From Paenibacillus rhizosphaerae (lineage in GTDB: Bacteria > Bacillota > Bacilli > Paenibacillales > Paenibacillaceae), in the NCBI RefSeq assembly GCF_014192015.1, contig NZ_JACHXJ010000005.1, positions 186,001 through 250,000 of the forward strand: a stretch of 64,000 bases of DNA, given 5' to 3'. The notes under the pieces were generated by a model. The model was not told the origin of the DNA and did not search any database. It saw nothing but the letters and a program-made list of their open reading frames with translations. Of this stretch, positions 6,109 to 14,117 are shown piece by piece. Positions within the stretch are counted from its first letter, which is position 1, and each line of letters starts with the position of its first letter. The position numbers and the translations under genes were made by a program.

Positions 6109-7272
6109 TTAGAGCTCGGATAGCTTGAAGTGGACTTCCCGGTTGGGGCAATCCGCTGCGGCGAATTCCAGCAGGCGGCGGCTTTCGTCGGCCAATGCCT
6201 CCTGATCGGCGTCCGAGATAGGCTCAAACAGCTTGATCACGAGCTCGGCGGACTGCTTGTTCCGCTCCAGGCTCCACATGCCGCGGACGAATCCGTCCAC
6301 GAGCACCGCCGCCCGGATGATGCCGTTCACCGTAAAGATGCGGCGGCGGTAGCGTTCATCCATAATCCGGGAGCGGTCGGCGAAGGAGAGAAGCATGTTA
6401 TCGAATTCGCCAAGGAGACGCGGAGGTGCGGGTGTATCCTCCGCGGGCAGGGGTGCGTCCGCCAGGTCGTACAGCAGGACGCCCTTTTCATCCAGGAAGG
6501 TCCGCAGACGCGGCCCGAGCCGGCCGATGACGTCGCTCAGCCGGGTGAGTCCGGACCAGACCTGGATGTCCTTAACCGAGGCCGGCCCGAAGGCGGCCAG
6601 GTAACGCAGGACCAGCTCCTCGAATCCGGAGCTGGAGGCTGCCGCGGGCGGGCTGCCCAGCCACGCCTCCGCGGTGGTGTGCAGGGCCTGGCCGCTGGCG
6701 CCCCACAGGCCCCTTGGAGGCACCTGCACGAGCGGCACGAGCGTGCGCACCGTGTTTGCTAGCGCGGCCGGGCTGCGGTCCGGCCAGCGCTCCTGCAGGA
6801 GGGCGCCGAGCTCGCCATAGGCAAGCGGCGCCTCCTCCACAAGAGCCCGGCCGGCTGCGGCGACCGCGCCGGTATCCAGGCCGGCGAGCTCCTTGCCGTA
6901 GCTTCCCTTCAAGCCGCGGTCCAACGCGGGCTGAAGGACGGGGCGCAGCGCCAGGGCGTCCCCGGCCGCCACGAGGTGGATCGTCGAGCGCATCATTACG
7001 ATGCGCACAGCCTGGCGCGTTTCGATCAGCCGGGACAGCTCCTCGTGCCGGAAGCCGGCCAGCCGGGCCCACAGGCCGTAATACGGCGGGATCGGGGCTT
7101 GGGCCTGCATGCCGGCCAGATGCCGCAGCGCGTCAAGCACCGGCATCTCTGCCCGGCGCAGGAGAAGCTGGCGGTCGAGCAGTGCCCGGTTCAAGGCCCG
7201 GCGGCTGAGCACCTGGGGAACATTTTTCGCAAAAAGGGATGTATCGGTTGGCTTAGGCATCGGCTCGGTCAC
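6109..7272 (-). CDS. AlkZ-type winged-helix DNA glycosylase
   Basis: A 387-residue member of the winged helix DNA-binding family (HTH_42, AlkZ/YcaQ). The motif GMQAQAP places Gln56 and Gln58 in a Q-x-Q arrangement, the catalytic pattern of AlkZ-type glycosylases, rather than the QxD of E. coli YcaQ. Such enzymes excise bulky N-alkylated purines and some unhook interstrand crosslinks. The C-terminal region with GEFDNMLLSFADR and RIFTVNGIIRAAVLVDG is also typical. Start GTG 7272 follows AAGGAGG; no better ATG is spaced correctly. It lies in a neighbourhood with AlkC- and Ada-type repair genes. Lesion specificity is unknown. Confidence 0.75.
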   Translation of the reverse strand: MTEPMPKPTDTSLFAKNVPQVLSRRALNRALLDRQLLLRRAEMPVLDALRHLAGMQAQAPIPPYYGLWARLAGFRHEELSRLIETRQAVRIVMMRSTIHLVAAGDALALRPVLQPALDRGLKGSYGKELAGLDTGAVAAAGRALVEEAPLAYGELGALLQERWPDRSPAALANTVRTLVPLVQVPPRGLWGASGQALHTTAEAWLGSPPAAASSSGFEELVLRYLAAFGPASVKDIQVWSGLTRLSDVIGRLGPRLRTFLDEKGVLLYDLADAPLPAEDTPAPPRLLGEFDNMLLSFADRSRIMDERYRRRIFTVNGIIRAAVLVDGFVRGMWSLERNKQSAELVIKLFEPISDADQEALADESRRLLEFAAADCPNREVHFKLSEL

Positions 7273-7532
7273 GACTGCACCGCCTCCTTAAGGTTCATGA
7301 TCTATACGTTCTTATATCCTCAGTATAGCCAACAACGCTGACAACAATATGTCAGGGTTTGGAGCGCGCCGATCATAGGAATTTGTGATCGTCGCCGTTG
7401 CGTTCGCCTTGGGTTTTCGGGGCAGAAGATAATACGCGGAGCATGGCGGAAATCCATAACAAATCCGAATCATACAGAACCCTCCATGGGATGCGCCGAT
7501 TCAATAAAGTGCTTCATGATGGATCCCAGTTA

Positions 7533-7595
7533 TTGACAACAGGCCCGTGGTAGTTTTACAATGATTCCAAACGGAATGTTAGTGTACACTAACAT
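7533..7595 (+). promoter_or_regulatory. TetR promoter and 20-bp perfect palindromic operator
   Basis: TTGACA (7533-7538), 18-bp spacer, TACAAT (7557-7562). A perfect 20-bp palindrome (7576-7595, core TGTTAGTGTACACTAACA) lies right after the expected transcription start, ideal for autorepression by the TetR protein encoded next. Confidence 0.8.
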
Positions 7596-7629
7596 CACCC
7601 GGATGACTACTCCAAAGGATGTTGGCACA

Positions 7630-8235
7630 ATGACGGAATCAACGACAAACCGGGACAGGTTGATGCTGACCGCAATTGACTTGATGGCTGAGAAGGGATA
7701 TCAGGGAGTATCCACGAAGGAAATTGCCGCAGCCGCGGGGGTGAGCGAGATGACGCTGTTCCGCCAATTCGGCACCAAGCTGCAGCTGCTGGAACAGGCG
7801 ATCGGCTGTTTTCATTATGCGGGCGAGATGGAGAAACTGTTTTCCACCCGGCTGACATGGAGCTTGCGTGAAGATCTGCTGCAGATAACCCGTGCCTACC
7901 ATGACATCATGAATCGGAACCGGAAGCTGGTTCTGGTCATGCTGCGGAGCGCGGAGCTGTCCGATCTGCGCGACCGGGCCCAGGATCATCCGCGGCAGCT
8001 GCAGCAGCTGCTGACGGCGTACTTCCAGGAAATGCACCGGCAGGGGAAGGTGAAGGCCATAGATTCCGAGGCGCAGGCTATGACGTTTATGTGGATGAAT
8101 TACGGTGCCTTCATTTCCCGTCTACACAACGCGGATTTGATTACAGCTGTGTCCCATGAGCAGTTCCTGCAGACGAGCATCGAATTGTTTGTCGATGCCC
8201 TGACTCCGATGAACGAACGAATTACAGACCGGTAG
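7630..8235 (+). CDS. TetR-family transcriptional regulator
   Basis: A 201-residue TetR regulator. The N-terminal helix-turn-helix reads AEKGYQGVSTKEIAAAAGVSEMTLFRQFGTK; the rest is a helical ligand-binding domain. The frame is open upstream to 7561, but that part overlaps the -10 box and operator, so the ATG at 7630 (after AAAGGA) is preferred. It probably represses itself through the palindrome at 7576-7595 and the SRPBCC gene that follows at 8322. Ligand unknown. Confidence 0.85.
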   Translation: MTESTTNRDRLMLTAIDLMAEKGYQGVSTKEIAAAAGVSEMTLFRQFGTKLQLLEQAIGCFHYAGEMEKLFSTRLTWSLREDLLQITRAYHDIMNRNRKLVLVMLRSAELSDLRDRAQDHPRQLQQLLTAYFQEMHRQGKVKAIDSEAQAMTFMWMNYGAFISRLHNADLITAVSHEQFLQTSIELFVDALTPMNERITDR

Positions 8236-8321
8236 AGAATTGGATGGGTGGTGGAGCTGGATGCTCGATTCGGCCGGGACAGGCCAAAGCAACCATTTTT
8301 ACATTACGAGGAGCGGTGACA

Positions 8322-8792
8322 ATGAGCAAATCAACAAGCAAGCTGGCGGTACCCATTGCGAATGATGCAGCGAAGCCCGTAGGTTTAACTGCCGCTGCCG
8401 GGTTTCAGGTCGGCGTCCGGAGAACGTTTCCGGTATCTCGGGAGGCAGCGTGGTCGCTGCTGACTTCCCCGGAGGGTATGATGGTATGGCTCGGGGAACT
8501 CCCGGTGCTTGAATTCAAGCCGGGAACGGCGTATACGTCCAAGGAAGGAAACCACGGCGAGATTCGGGTGGTCAATCCCGGGGAACAAATCCGCTTGACC
8601 TGGCAGCGGCCCGGCTGGATCCATCCTTCCACGGTCCAGATCCGCTTGCTGGAGGCCAAGACCGGAACGACGATCAGCTTCCATCAGGAGAAGCTGGCGG
8701 ATATCCAGCAGCGTGAGCAGATGAAGGCATATTGGGAGGAGGCGGCGGACCATATCCGGGAGCAGCTGGCTGCTGGCGAATCGCAAGCATGA
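8322..8792 (+). CDS. SRPBCC/AHSA1-family lipid- or ligand-binding protein
   Basis: A 156-residue START-like (SRPBCC) protein. The core begins with the family pattern VRRTFPVSREAAWSLLTSPEGMMVWLG and ends with a long amphipathic helix containing MKAYWEEAADHIREQL. Such proteins bind hydrophobic small molecules or assist stress responses. ATG 8322 follows GAGGAG; the frame upstream to 8244 is not needed. It is 86 nt downstream of the TetR gene and probably in the same transcript, suggesting that it binds or modifies the same ligand. Specific role unknown. Confidence 0.7.
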   Translation: MSKSTSKLAVPIANDAAKPVGLTAAAGFQVGVRRTFPVSREAAWSLLTSPEGMMVWLGELPVLEFKPGTAYTSKEGNHGEIRVVNPGEQIRLTWQRPGWIHPSTVQIRLLEAKTGTTISFHQEKLADIQQREQMKAYWEEAADHIREQLAAGESQA

Positions 8793-8906
8793 GCCATGAA
8801 TCATAGTCCGCCGCTTAAAAGGGAGCGGCAGGGCTGGTAAGACGACTGGGAGAGTTGATTTCCTCCTCCGCTGCGGTCTACTATAACTTCAGGAGGAGGT
8901 GTGCTG

Positions 8907-10028
8907 ATGGCTGAGCTGAAGGCAGTATACAATGAGCAGTTTTTACGCGGATTCGGGGCAAAGGTTCATACCGCCCACGCTGCGTTTGATACAGATAAGT
9001 TTATTGGTGACGTTATGGACGACACATGGGAGGAGCTTGAGCTGAAGGCCCGCATGCGGCGGATCAGCGAAACGCTTGGAGTCCATTTGCCCGCCCGATA
9101 TGAAGAGGCGCTGGAGGTGCTCTTCGCGATCGACGAGCACTGTGCGGGGTTTCCGTACTTGTTCTTTCCCGATTTCGTGGAAGTGTTCGGGCAGGCGCCG
9201 GAGCACTGGGACCTTTCAATGAAGGCGCTCGAGCGCTTCACGTCCAAATCGTCGGCGGAGTTTGCCGTCAGGCCCTTTCTGCTGCGGGATCCGGAGCGGA
9301 TGATGCGCCAGATGGCGGCTTGGGCGCAGCATCCGGACGAGCATGTGCGGCGTCTTGCCAGCGAAGGCAGCCGGCCGCGGCTGCCGTGGGGACAGGCACT
9401 GCCGATGTTCAAAAAGGATCCGGCGCCGGTGCTGCCCGTGCTGGAACTCTTGAAGCAGGACCCGTCGCTTTATGTCCGGAAGAGCGTCGCCAACAACCTG
9501 AACGACATCGCGAAGGATCATCCGGACACGGTGCTGGAAATTGCCCGGCGATGGAAGGGCACCCATCCGCATACCGACTGGATTATCCGTCATGGATGCC
9601 GGACCTTGATCAAGAAGTCCCACCCGGAAGCGATGGCGCTGTTCGGATACGCGGAGTCTTCGGCGGAGGAGCCGCTGGCGTCCGCCGCTTCGCTGACGGT
9701 AGAGCCGTCCGAAGTAGCAGTCGGAGGCAGCACAGAGCTTCACTACGAGATCCGCGTGCGGGATGGGCAGCCGGTCCATATCCGGGTGGAATACGGGATC
9801 GACTTTGTCAAAGCCCGCGGCAAAATATCGCGCAAAGCGTTTTTGCTGTCGGATAAGACCGTACCCGGAGGCTCCCGCCTGTCGGGGACGCGAACCCATT
9901 CTTGGGCCGATCTGACGACGCGCCGCCATTATCCGGGCGAGCACCAGATCGTGCTGCTGGTCAACGGCCGGGAGGCGGCTTCCGCCAGCCTTACGCTTAC
10001 GGGCAGCGGCGGGGAGCAGCACGCATAG
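8907..10028 (+). CDS. AlkC-type DNA alkylation repair glycosylase
   Basis: A 373-residue protein with HEAT-like helical repeats over about residues 1-260 (for example AAWAQHPDEHVRRLASEGSR and DPSLYVRKSVANNLNDIAK) followed by a beta-rich C-terminal domain from about 265. This combination matches the AlkC branch of the AlkC/AlkD superfamily, where a HEAT solenoid is fused to an Ig-like domain and excises 3-methyladenine and 3-methylcytosine lesions. Start ATG 8907 is 7 nt after AGGAGGAGG; the GTG at 8901 is too close. Its neighbours Ada and the AlkZ-type enzyme support a role in alkylation repair. Confidence 0.8.
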   Translation: MAELKAVYNEQFLRGFGAKVHTAHAAFDTDKFIGDVMDDTWEELELKARMRRISETLGVHLPARYEEALEVLFAIDEHCAGFPYLFFPDFVEVFGQAPEHWDLSMKALERFTSKSSAEFAVRPFLLRDPERMMRQMAAWAQHPDEHVRRLASEGSRPRLPWGQALPMFKKDPAPVLPVLELLKQDPSLYVRKSVANNLNDIAKDHPDTVLEIARRWKGTHPHTDWIIRHGCRTLIKKSHPEAMALFGYAESSAEEPLASAASLTVEPSEVAVGGSTELHYEIRVRDGQPVHIRVEYGIDFVKARGKISRKAFLLSDKTVPGGSRLSGTRTHSWADLTTRRHYPGEHQIVLLVNGREAASASLTLTGSGGEQHA

Positions 10029-10050
10029 GCGAAGCATGCGCCGAAAAAGC

Positions 10051-10100
10051 AAACAGGAGTGCCCGAGCGGTCATTGGACCTGCAGGGGACTCCTGTTTTT
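10051..10100. terminator. Bidirectional terminator between alkC-like and ada genes
   Basis: Arms AAACAGGAGT (10051-10060) and ACTCCTGTTT (10089-10098) enclose a smaller GGTC/GACC hairpin; T-run on the right and A-run on the left. Confidence 0.75.
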
Positions 10101-10141
10101 CGATATCGGCGTGCTTTATTCTAAGCAGGGAACGCTTTGGA

Positions 10142-11206
10142 TCAATGCTGCCGCTGGTTTGAAATAAGCTGCTTCTCGTGCTGAAGCAGCCAGCTTTTAC
10201 GCGTCAGTCCGCCGCCGTAACCGCCTAGGTCGCCGCTTGCATTGATGACGCGGTGACAGGGGATGACGAGGGCGAGCGGATTGGCGCCGTTGGCCTGGGC
10301 CACGGCCCGGAAGGCCATTGGTTTGCCTAGAGCCCCGGCCAGCCCGGAGTAGGAACGGGTCTCGCCCGGCGGTATTTGCACCAGCTGCGCCCAGACCGAC
10401 TTCTGGAACGGGGAGCCGATCAAATGCAGCGGTGTGGTGAATACGGACAGACTCCCGTCAAAATAAGCCGTCAGCTCCTGCTCGATGGACCGTATGGGAG
10501 CGGTGGCGCCCGGGATGATCGCCGATTTCGTCCGCTGTCGCAGCCGTTCCACTTCGCGCTCGAGGCCCCGCCGGTCCACAAACTCCAGCAGGTACAGCGC
10601 CTTCTCGTCGGCAATCGCGACCATCGGGCCGAGGCGTGTATCGATCCACGCCGCGCGCAGGATGCGGCTGTCTGCGGATTTCGCCGGCGCCGCCCCCATA
10701 ATGCGGGAGAAGGCGTCCCGGAATCCGCTTCCGGATTCATATCCGCTCGACAGCTGGGCGTCGATCACCGCCTGGCCGGACCGGATCTGCTTGAATGCCA
10801 GCCCCATCCGGCGGGCGCGGGCATATTCCACAAAGGTCATGCCGAACCGTTTTTTGAACTGCCTCCGCGCCGTCGAGGCGTCGATGTCGAGGTCATCAAA
10901 GTCCTGTTCCTTCCACCTTTTTTCCGGATAGGTCTCGACGGCTTCAACCAGCTTCTGAACGACCGTCGAGACGTGATTCGGAGGGGACAGCGGGCGGCAG
11001 CGCTGGCAGGGCCGGAAGGACGCGAGCAGCGCCTCCTGCGCGGTCTCGTAAAACTCACAGTTTTCAAATTTGGGCTTTCTGGCCGGGCACGTCGGGCGGC
11101 AGAACACTCCCGTCGTTTTGACCCCGACATAGAAAATCCCCTCGTACTCCGATTTTTTATCGAGCAGCGCCTGATAATACTCCACTTTATGTTCAGCCGT
11201 AATCAT
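10142..11206 (-). CDS. ada: Bifunctional Ada: methyl-phosphotriester / O6-methylguanine methyltransferase and activator
   Basis: A 354-residue full-length Ada. The N-terminal zinc domain has Cys36, Cys40, Cys67 and Cys70, matching Cys38/42/69/72 of E. coli Ada; the first is the phosphotriester acceptor. An AraC-type helix-turn-helix follows (about 85-180), then the O6-methylguanine methyltransferase domain with the PCHRV active site (Cys317). It repairs methylated DNA suicidally and, once methylated at Cys36, activates transcription of repair genes. ATG 11206 follows GAGGAGG; the longer frame to 11230 is not needed. Many Bacilli split this into AdaA and AdaB, so the fused form is worth noting. 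Confidence 0.92.
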   Translation of the reverse strand: MITAEHKVEYYQALLDKKSEYEGIFYVGVKTTGVFCRPTCPARKPKFENCEFYETAQEALLASFRPCQRCRPLSPPNHVSTVVQKLVEAVETYPEKRWKEQDFDDLDIDASTARRQFKKRFGMTFVEYARARRMGLAFKQIRSGQAVIDAQLSSGYESGSGFRDAFSRIMGAAPAKSADSRILRAAWIDTRLGPMVAIADEKALYLLEFVDRRGLEREVERLRQRTKSAIIPGATAPIRSIEQELTAYFDGSLSVFTTPLHLIGSPFQKSVWAQLVQIPPGETRSYSGLAGALGKPMAFRAVAQANGANPLALVIPCHRVINASGDLGGYGGGLTRKSWLLQHEKQLISNQRQH

Positions 11207-11241
11207 GACCGGCCTCCTCTTTTTTAGCATGCTTTTTTCTT

Positions 11242-11247
11242 ATTATA
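11242..11247 (-). promoter_or_regulatory. Candidate ada promoter: TATAAT without a -35 box
   Basis: A perfect TATAAT on the minus strand, 35 nt upstream of the ada start. The sequence 17 bp upstream is GC-rich with no -35 match, which suits an activator-dependent (self-activated) promoter. Confidence 0.4.
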
Positions 11248-11450
11248 GTCCAGCCCCGCGGATTCCCGCCGCCGAAAATCGGGCACTGATTTTTAAAAAG
11301 TTTGTTCTTTATCAACAGGATGCGATAATTGCGCAGCCAGATGCCTATCCCGTGGCAAAACTCCTGCCGCATCCCTTGTTTTAACAAAAAAAATTTGGGA
11401 CAATAATAGACAGATTGCCTGCCGGATCTGGTAAAGTAGAGATACATAGA

Positions 11451-11492
11451 ATGAACTAAAGAAATGAATGTTATAGGGCAAACTTTAGTTCA
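11451..11492 (+). repeat. 10-bp inverted repeat in the leader of the RlmN-like gene
   Basis: TGAACTAAAG (11452-11461) and CTTTAGTTCA (11483-11492) are exactly complementary with a 21-nt loop. No T-run follows, so it is not a terminator. It lies 46 nt before the start codon and could be a regulatory hairpin or an operator. The 11207-11450 interval holds only the ada promoter region. Confidence 0.5.
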
Positions 11493-11537
11493 ATCTAGAT
11501 AACGTGCATTTTAAAGCTTTTGAAAAGAGGAAAAACG

Positions 11538-12635
11538 ATGAATAAACCATCCATCTATGGATTAACGTTCGATCAGCTGTCTGCATGGCTGCTTGAATAT
11601 GGACATAAACCATTCCGCGCCTCTCAGGTGTGGGACTATCTATATGTGCAACGGGTCACCGATTTTGCCGACATGACGAATGCCAATCCGGACTGTGTGA
11701 AGCTGCTTGCGGAGCACTATGTCATCCAGACGCTCGAAGAGCATGTGAAGCAGGAGTCGGCCGACGGGACGGTTAAATTCTTGTTCCGATTGCAGGACGG
11801 CAACCTGATCGAAACGGTGCTGATGCGCCATAAGTTCGGCCTTTCCGTCTGCGTGACAACCCAGGTCGGCTGCAACATCGGCTGCAGCTTCTGCGCGAGC
11901 GGACTGCTGAAGAAAAGCCGGGACCTGTCGGCAGGGGAAGTTGTGGAGCAGCTCATGAAGGTGCAGCTGTTCCTGGACCAGAACAAGCCGGGCGACCTGG
12001 TCAGCCATATTGTGGTGATGGGCATCGGGGAGCCGTTTGATAATTTCGAGAACATGGTCGACTTCATCAATGTGGTGAAGGACCGCAAAGGGCTGGCGAT
12101 TGCCGGACGCCATATTACCGTATCGACCAGCGGGCTGGCTCCGAAAATTATGGAATTTGCCGACCGCGATTTGAAGGTGAATCTGGCGATTTCGCTGCAT
12201 GCACCGAACAATGAGCTGAGAACCCGGATTATGAAGATTAACAAGGCTTATCCGATTGAGGAGGTCTTGGGGGCCATGGATTACTATCTGGCCAAAACGA
12301 AGCGCAGAGTGACGCTCGAGTACATTTTGCTCAAGGACGTCAATGACGGCAGGGAACACGCGGCTGAATTGGCGGAGCTGATCGGTGACCGCAGACAGCT
12401 GGTCAACGTCAACCTGATCCCGTACAACCCGGTCGATGAGCACAGCCAATATCAGAGAAGCGCGCAGGAGTCGATCCTGGCTTTCTATGACACGCTCAAA
12501 AAGAACCAGGTCAGCGTCAGCGTCCGGCTGGAGCATGGAACCGACATCGATGCGGCCTGCGGACAACTGCGCAGCAAGCAAATCCGCAAGGAAAACGGCA
12601 GAGGTGCGAGCCAGGCCAGTGCGGTAAACGGTTGA
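11538..12635 (+). CDS. RlmN-type radical SAM 23S rRNA (adenine-2503-C2) methyltransferase paralogue
   Basis: A 365-residue radical SAM enzyme of the RlmN/Cfr family. The 4Fe-4S motif is GCNIGCSFCAS (Cys112, Cys116, Cys119) and the methyl-carrying cysteine is Cys341 in DIDAACGQL. Overall sequence, for example VVMGIGEPFDNF and RHITVSTSG, follows RlmN rather than Cfr, so C2 methylation of A2503 is expected. The CASGLLKKSRDLSAGE segment differs from the B. subtilis form (CAST plus a Gly-rich stretch), suggesting a second, Paenibacillus-type RlmN. Start ATG 11538 follows AAAGAGG. It is monocistronic with a structured leader. Whether a canonical rlmN exists elsewhere cannot be seen. Confidence 0.85.
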   Translation: MNKPSIYGLTFDQLSAWLLEYGHKPFRASQVWDYLYVQRVTDFADMTNANPDCVKLLAEHYVIQTLEEHVKQESADGTVKFLFRLQDGNLIETVLMRHKFGLSVCVTTQVGCNIGCSFCASGLLKKSRDLSAGEVVEQLMKVQLFLDQNKPGDLVSHIVVMGIGEPFDNFENMVDFINVVKDRKGLAIAGRHITVSTSGLAPKIMEFADRDLKVNLAISLHAPNNELRTRIMKINKAYPIEEVLGAMDYYLAKTKRRVTLEYILLKDVNDGREHAAELAELIGDRRQLVNVNLIPYNPVDEHSQYQRSAQESILAFYDTLKKNQVSVSVRLEHGTDIDAACGQLRSKQIRKENGRGASQASAVNG

Positions 12636-12659
12636 GGCCGAAAACATGAATAAACACGA

Positions 12660-12685
12660 AAAAGCCTGCAAATCTGCAGGCTTTT
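12660..12685. terminator. Bidirectional terminator
   Basis: AAAAGCCTGCA (12660-12670), loop AATC, TGCAGGCTTTT (12675-12685). It serves the RlmN-like gene and the convergent DUF423 gene. Confidence 0.85.
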
Positions 12686-12732
12686 GTCATGTCCAAGGGC
12701 ATCTTAGGCGGAACAGCCCTATCCTCAATCGG

Positions 12733-13098
12733 TTAGCCAGCCACAGCCACGATAAATACGACCCATCCCGCCAAAAAGGCCAACCCGCCGATCGGCGTAA
12801 TCGCCCCCAGCTTGCGGATGCCGGTCACGCTCAGCGCGTACAGGCTCCCCGAGAATAATAGAATTCCCGCAAACAGCAGCCATCCTGCAAGTTGGATGGT
12901 GCCTGAATGTGCGGCGGATGGGGCAAAGAGACCCATCAGCAGCAGGCCAAGACCGTGAGCCAAATGATATTGGACTCCCGTCTGATAGGTTTTCTGCCGG
13001 TTGTCATCGAGTCTATCCTTCAGGGCGTGCGCCCCGAATGCGCCGATGGCCACGGCCAGAAACATCATGATTCCGCCCAGAATGAGCAGCGTATTCAC
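12733..13098 (-). CDS. DUF423 family small membrane protein (YwdK-like)
   Basis: About 121 residues with four predicted membrane segments. The motif AIGAFGAHALKDRL near the start and the YHLAHGLGLL segment are hallmarks of DUF423. Function of the family is unknown. Three in-frame starts are close together (GTG 13107, ATG 13104, GTG 13098); I prefer 13098 because AGAGGTG is then 6 nt upstream, while it overlaps or abuts the other two. It appears monocistronic. Confidence 0.8.
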   Translation of the reverse strand: MNTLLILGGIMMFLAVAIGAFGAHALKDRLDDNRQKTYQTGVQYHLAHGLGLLLMGLFAPSAAHSGTIQLAGWLLFAGILLFSGSLYALSVTGIRKLGAITPIGGLAFLAGWVVFIVAVAG

Positions 13099-13170
13099 AT
13101 CCATCACCTCTAAGCGTCATCATACGTTCTGGCGCGGCGGCCGTCAACGGCTTGGATTCGGTCTGTTTTC

Positions 13171-13800
13171 TTAATAATACCGGCGGATACGGTGACTCCG
13201 TCTTTGCTTCTTCACAAACTTGTTCATGCCGCTCGCCCCGGGACCGCCGCCGACCGAGTCCTGCTGTCTGGTGCAAGGGCTGTCGATGGTGGAGTTCGTA
13301 CCGCTCGTGCTGTGTGTGCCGGAGCCGCTGGCAATTTGAGTGGCGGCAGCTTCTTCGCTTCCCTCCGGGATTTGAACCCGCTGGTGATTAAGAACGAAGA
13401 TGGCTTCCTTCTTCCGGCGGCGCGAGCGTCTCCGCTTCCCACGGCAGCTGTGAGTGGACTCGCGGAGGAAGCTGATGTTATCGGCGGTTCCTCCGGCGCC
13501 GACGCTGACCTGCTGGTCCGTATTCGGGGATCCGATGGCCGCGTTGCTTCCCGACGCGCTGCTGTGGCCTGCACCGCTGGCAATCTGCGTCGTATTCGGG
13601 GCGTTTGTGAACTGATCGTTAATGACAAACACGAACTTATCGAACCTGCGGAGCGGAACTTTGGTCGTCAGCCGTTTTTCACCTCGGACGATGCTGACGA
13701 TGAGCTTGCCCTGTGACCGTGGACGAGAGTGCCTCTTCCGTCGTCCTGCCATATGCCGGCGGGCATAACCGCAGCCGTGGCTTTTAAGATACCTCCTCAT
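13171..13800 (-). CDS. Basic protein with duplicated Ser/Gly/Thr-rich module, possible spore surface protein
   Basis: A 209-residue protein I do not recognise. The N terminus is very rich in Arg, Lys and His. Two modules follow, each beginning with a short beta strand (FVFVINDQ near 60, AIFVLNHQ near 135) and then a shared pattern: TQIASG, a Ser/Gly run, N-x-x-I-x-SP, QQ-x-SVG-x-G. The duplication is at protein level, which supports this strand against a competing + strand frame. Start 13800 is preferred because AAAGG is then well spaced; ATG 13809 is possible. A coat or exosporium role is only a guess from composition. Confidence 0.55.
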   Translation of the reverse strand: MRRYLKSHGCGYARRHMAGRRKRHSRPRSQGKLIVSIVRGEKRLTTKVPLRRFDKFVFVINDQFTNAPNTTQIASGAGHSSASGSNAAIGSPNTDQQVSVGAGGTADNISFLRESTHSCRGKRRRSRRRKKEAIFVLNHQRVQIPEGSEEAAATQIASGSGTHSTSGTNSTIDSPCTRQQDSVGGGPGASGMNKFVKKQRRSHRIRRYY

Positions 13801-14117
13801 ATCAACCATCCTTTGTCTGTGGTATGGTTCATCCTAGTGATGTTTGCCGGATTTTGTGAGGGACAACTGTCTTGGAGGGGCAAAAAATAGGGCGTTTTAC
13901 GCCTGGTAGGTGATTAATGATCCTTTCGGTGATAAAATATAGCAAAACCGTCCGGTAATAGAGAACGGCCCTGCCGGAAGATCGATAGCTGAACAGTTCC
14001 CGCGTAAAGGCCCAGCCTGCCGGGGGCATCAAAGACACTTGTAAACGCTTTAATCATAAACCGTAGATTGCCTTAGCCTAAAGTGCAGGCAGTCCTACAG
14101 GAGAGGATGGGAATGCA
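13801..14117. other. Intergenic region between divergent genes
   Basis: About 317 bp separating the module protein and the MoxR operon. It should hold both promoters. I see an imperfect stem built from TCCGGT/CCGGA (about 13950-13980) and a candidate weak promoter starting with TTGTAA near 14039, but nothing convincing and no small ORF. Confidence 0.4.

Noticed and set aside
7561..7629. N-terminal extension of the TetR regulator
   Set aside because: It contains the end of the -10 box and the operator palindrome; the ATG at 7630 is better placed.
11538..12635. Cfr-type resistance methylase
   Set aside because: Sequence around and beyond the cluster follows RlmN rather than Cfr; only shared catalytic cysteines match Cfr.
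13192..13716. 174-codon + strand frame opposite the duplicated-module protein
   Set aside because: It lacks internal logic, while the minus strand shows a protein-level duplication.
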